The position numbers and the translations under genes were made by a program. DNA of 49,533 nucleotides. Source: Chloroflexota bacterium. Lineage in GTDB: Bacteria > Chloroflexota > Dehalococcoidia > Lucifugimonadales > HRBIN23. The stretch lies in the NCBI GenBank assembly GCA_016210325.1, contig JACQUK010000090.1:1-49533 (forward strand), read 5' to 3'. A model generated the notes under the pieces. That model saw nothing but the letters and a program-made list of their open reading frames with translations, was not told where the DNA came from and made no database searches. How positions within the stretch are numbered: position 1 is the stretch's first letter; each line of letters begins with the position of its first letter. Below are positions 49,487 through 49,533 of the stretch, piece after piece.

Positions 49487-49533
49487 ATGCTGCGAGAAGA
49501 CACGATGAGCGTGGACGAACGGCGCAAGTACCT
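49487..49533 (+). CDS. Partial gene, probable IS transposase N-terminus
   Basis: Fifteen codons are in the window: MLREDTMSVDERRKY. The second Met begins 'MSVDERRKY', which recalls the opening of transposases with an integrase core that start 'M(S/T)xEERRKYL'. Direct repeats just upstream fit an IS left end. It is cut by the window edge, so identity rests on a few residues plus context. Confidence 0.4.
   Translation, partial: MLREDTMSVDERRKY

Noticed and set aside
1-49533. CRISPR array
   Set aside because: Repeats are dispersed singly or in pairs. No series of evenly spaced repeats was seen and no cas genes are present.
1-49533. tRNA and rRNA genes
   Set aside because: I read the intergenic gaps and saw no tRNA-like cloverleaf with a GGTTCAAATCC-type arm and no rRNA. 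A tRNAscan run would be decisive.

Overview
The window is a high-GC bacterial chromosome segment. I infer a member of the Chloroflexota (Dehalococcoidia / SAR202-like). The grounds are the gene repertoire: many CoA- and thiamine-diphosphate-dependent catabolic enzymes, a ferredoxin-type 2-oxoacid oxidoreductase, paired family III CoA transferases, a B-box-type zinc membrane protein next to plsY, and many short dispersed palindromic repeats between genes. No rRNA or tRNA was found, so this placement is inference only.

Layout. 1-2.3 kb: a repeat element, an SRPBCC protein, and a ClpP-fold SDH-type protease that appears to use an ACG start codon. 2.4-9 kb: a three-gene 2-oxoacid:ferredoxin oxidoreductase operon (gamma-delta, alpha, beta), an acyl-CoA synthetase and a convergent zinc alcohol dehydrogenase. 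9-10.9 kb: a structured intergenic region and an MFS transporter. 10.9-15.5 kb is an accessory island: an AAA ATPase + TOPRIM-like pair (a candidate defence module), then a complete 2,523-bp IS1595-type transposon (12957-15479). The transposon has 23-bp terminal inverted repeats, an 8-bp target duplication, promoters in both ends, a strongly structured left end, a DUF5343 gene and two small passenger genes. 15.5-25.6 kb: a ThDP enzyme; proB and proA separated by a foreign-looking AbiTii-like gene; a thiol peroxidase; a SIS-domain protein; thioredoxin reductase; and an A-type Fe-S carrier homologue.

25.6-32 kb: two closely similar ThDP enzymes of the oxalyl-CoA decarboxylase / 2-hydroxyacyl-CoA lyase type lie either side of a lower-GC block holding an OLD-like ATPase-TOPRIM gene and an orphan HicB. 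A YfcE-type phosphodiesterase and a TetR regulator follow. 32.9-36.5 kb: a glycine betaine/proline ABC transporter (ATPase, permease, lipoprotein). 36.7-39.3 kb: gyrA. 39.4-40.6 kb: a VapBC45-like toxin-antitoxin pair. 40.6-45.2 kb: two CoA transferases (one without the catalytic Asp), an enoyl-CoA hydratase and an SDR. 45.2-49.3 kb: MarC, a zinc-finger membrane protein, plsY, a PHP phosphoesterase and a YmdB-type phosphodiesterase. The window ends inside what looks like the start of another IS transposase gene.

How it fits together. The housekeeping theme is acyl-CoA and 2-oxoacid metabolism: CoA transfer, hydration, ThDP-dependent C-C cleavage, ferredoxin-linked decarboxylation and acyl-CoA ligation. 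To this are added osmolyte uptake (betaine transporter, proline synthesis) and peroxide/thiol protection (Tpx, TrxB). Accessory genes with defence or toxin-antitoxin character sit between these blocks, as do at least four families of miniature palindromic repeats.
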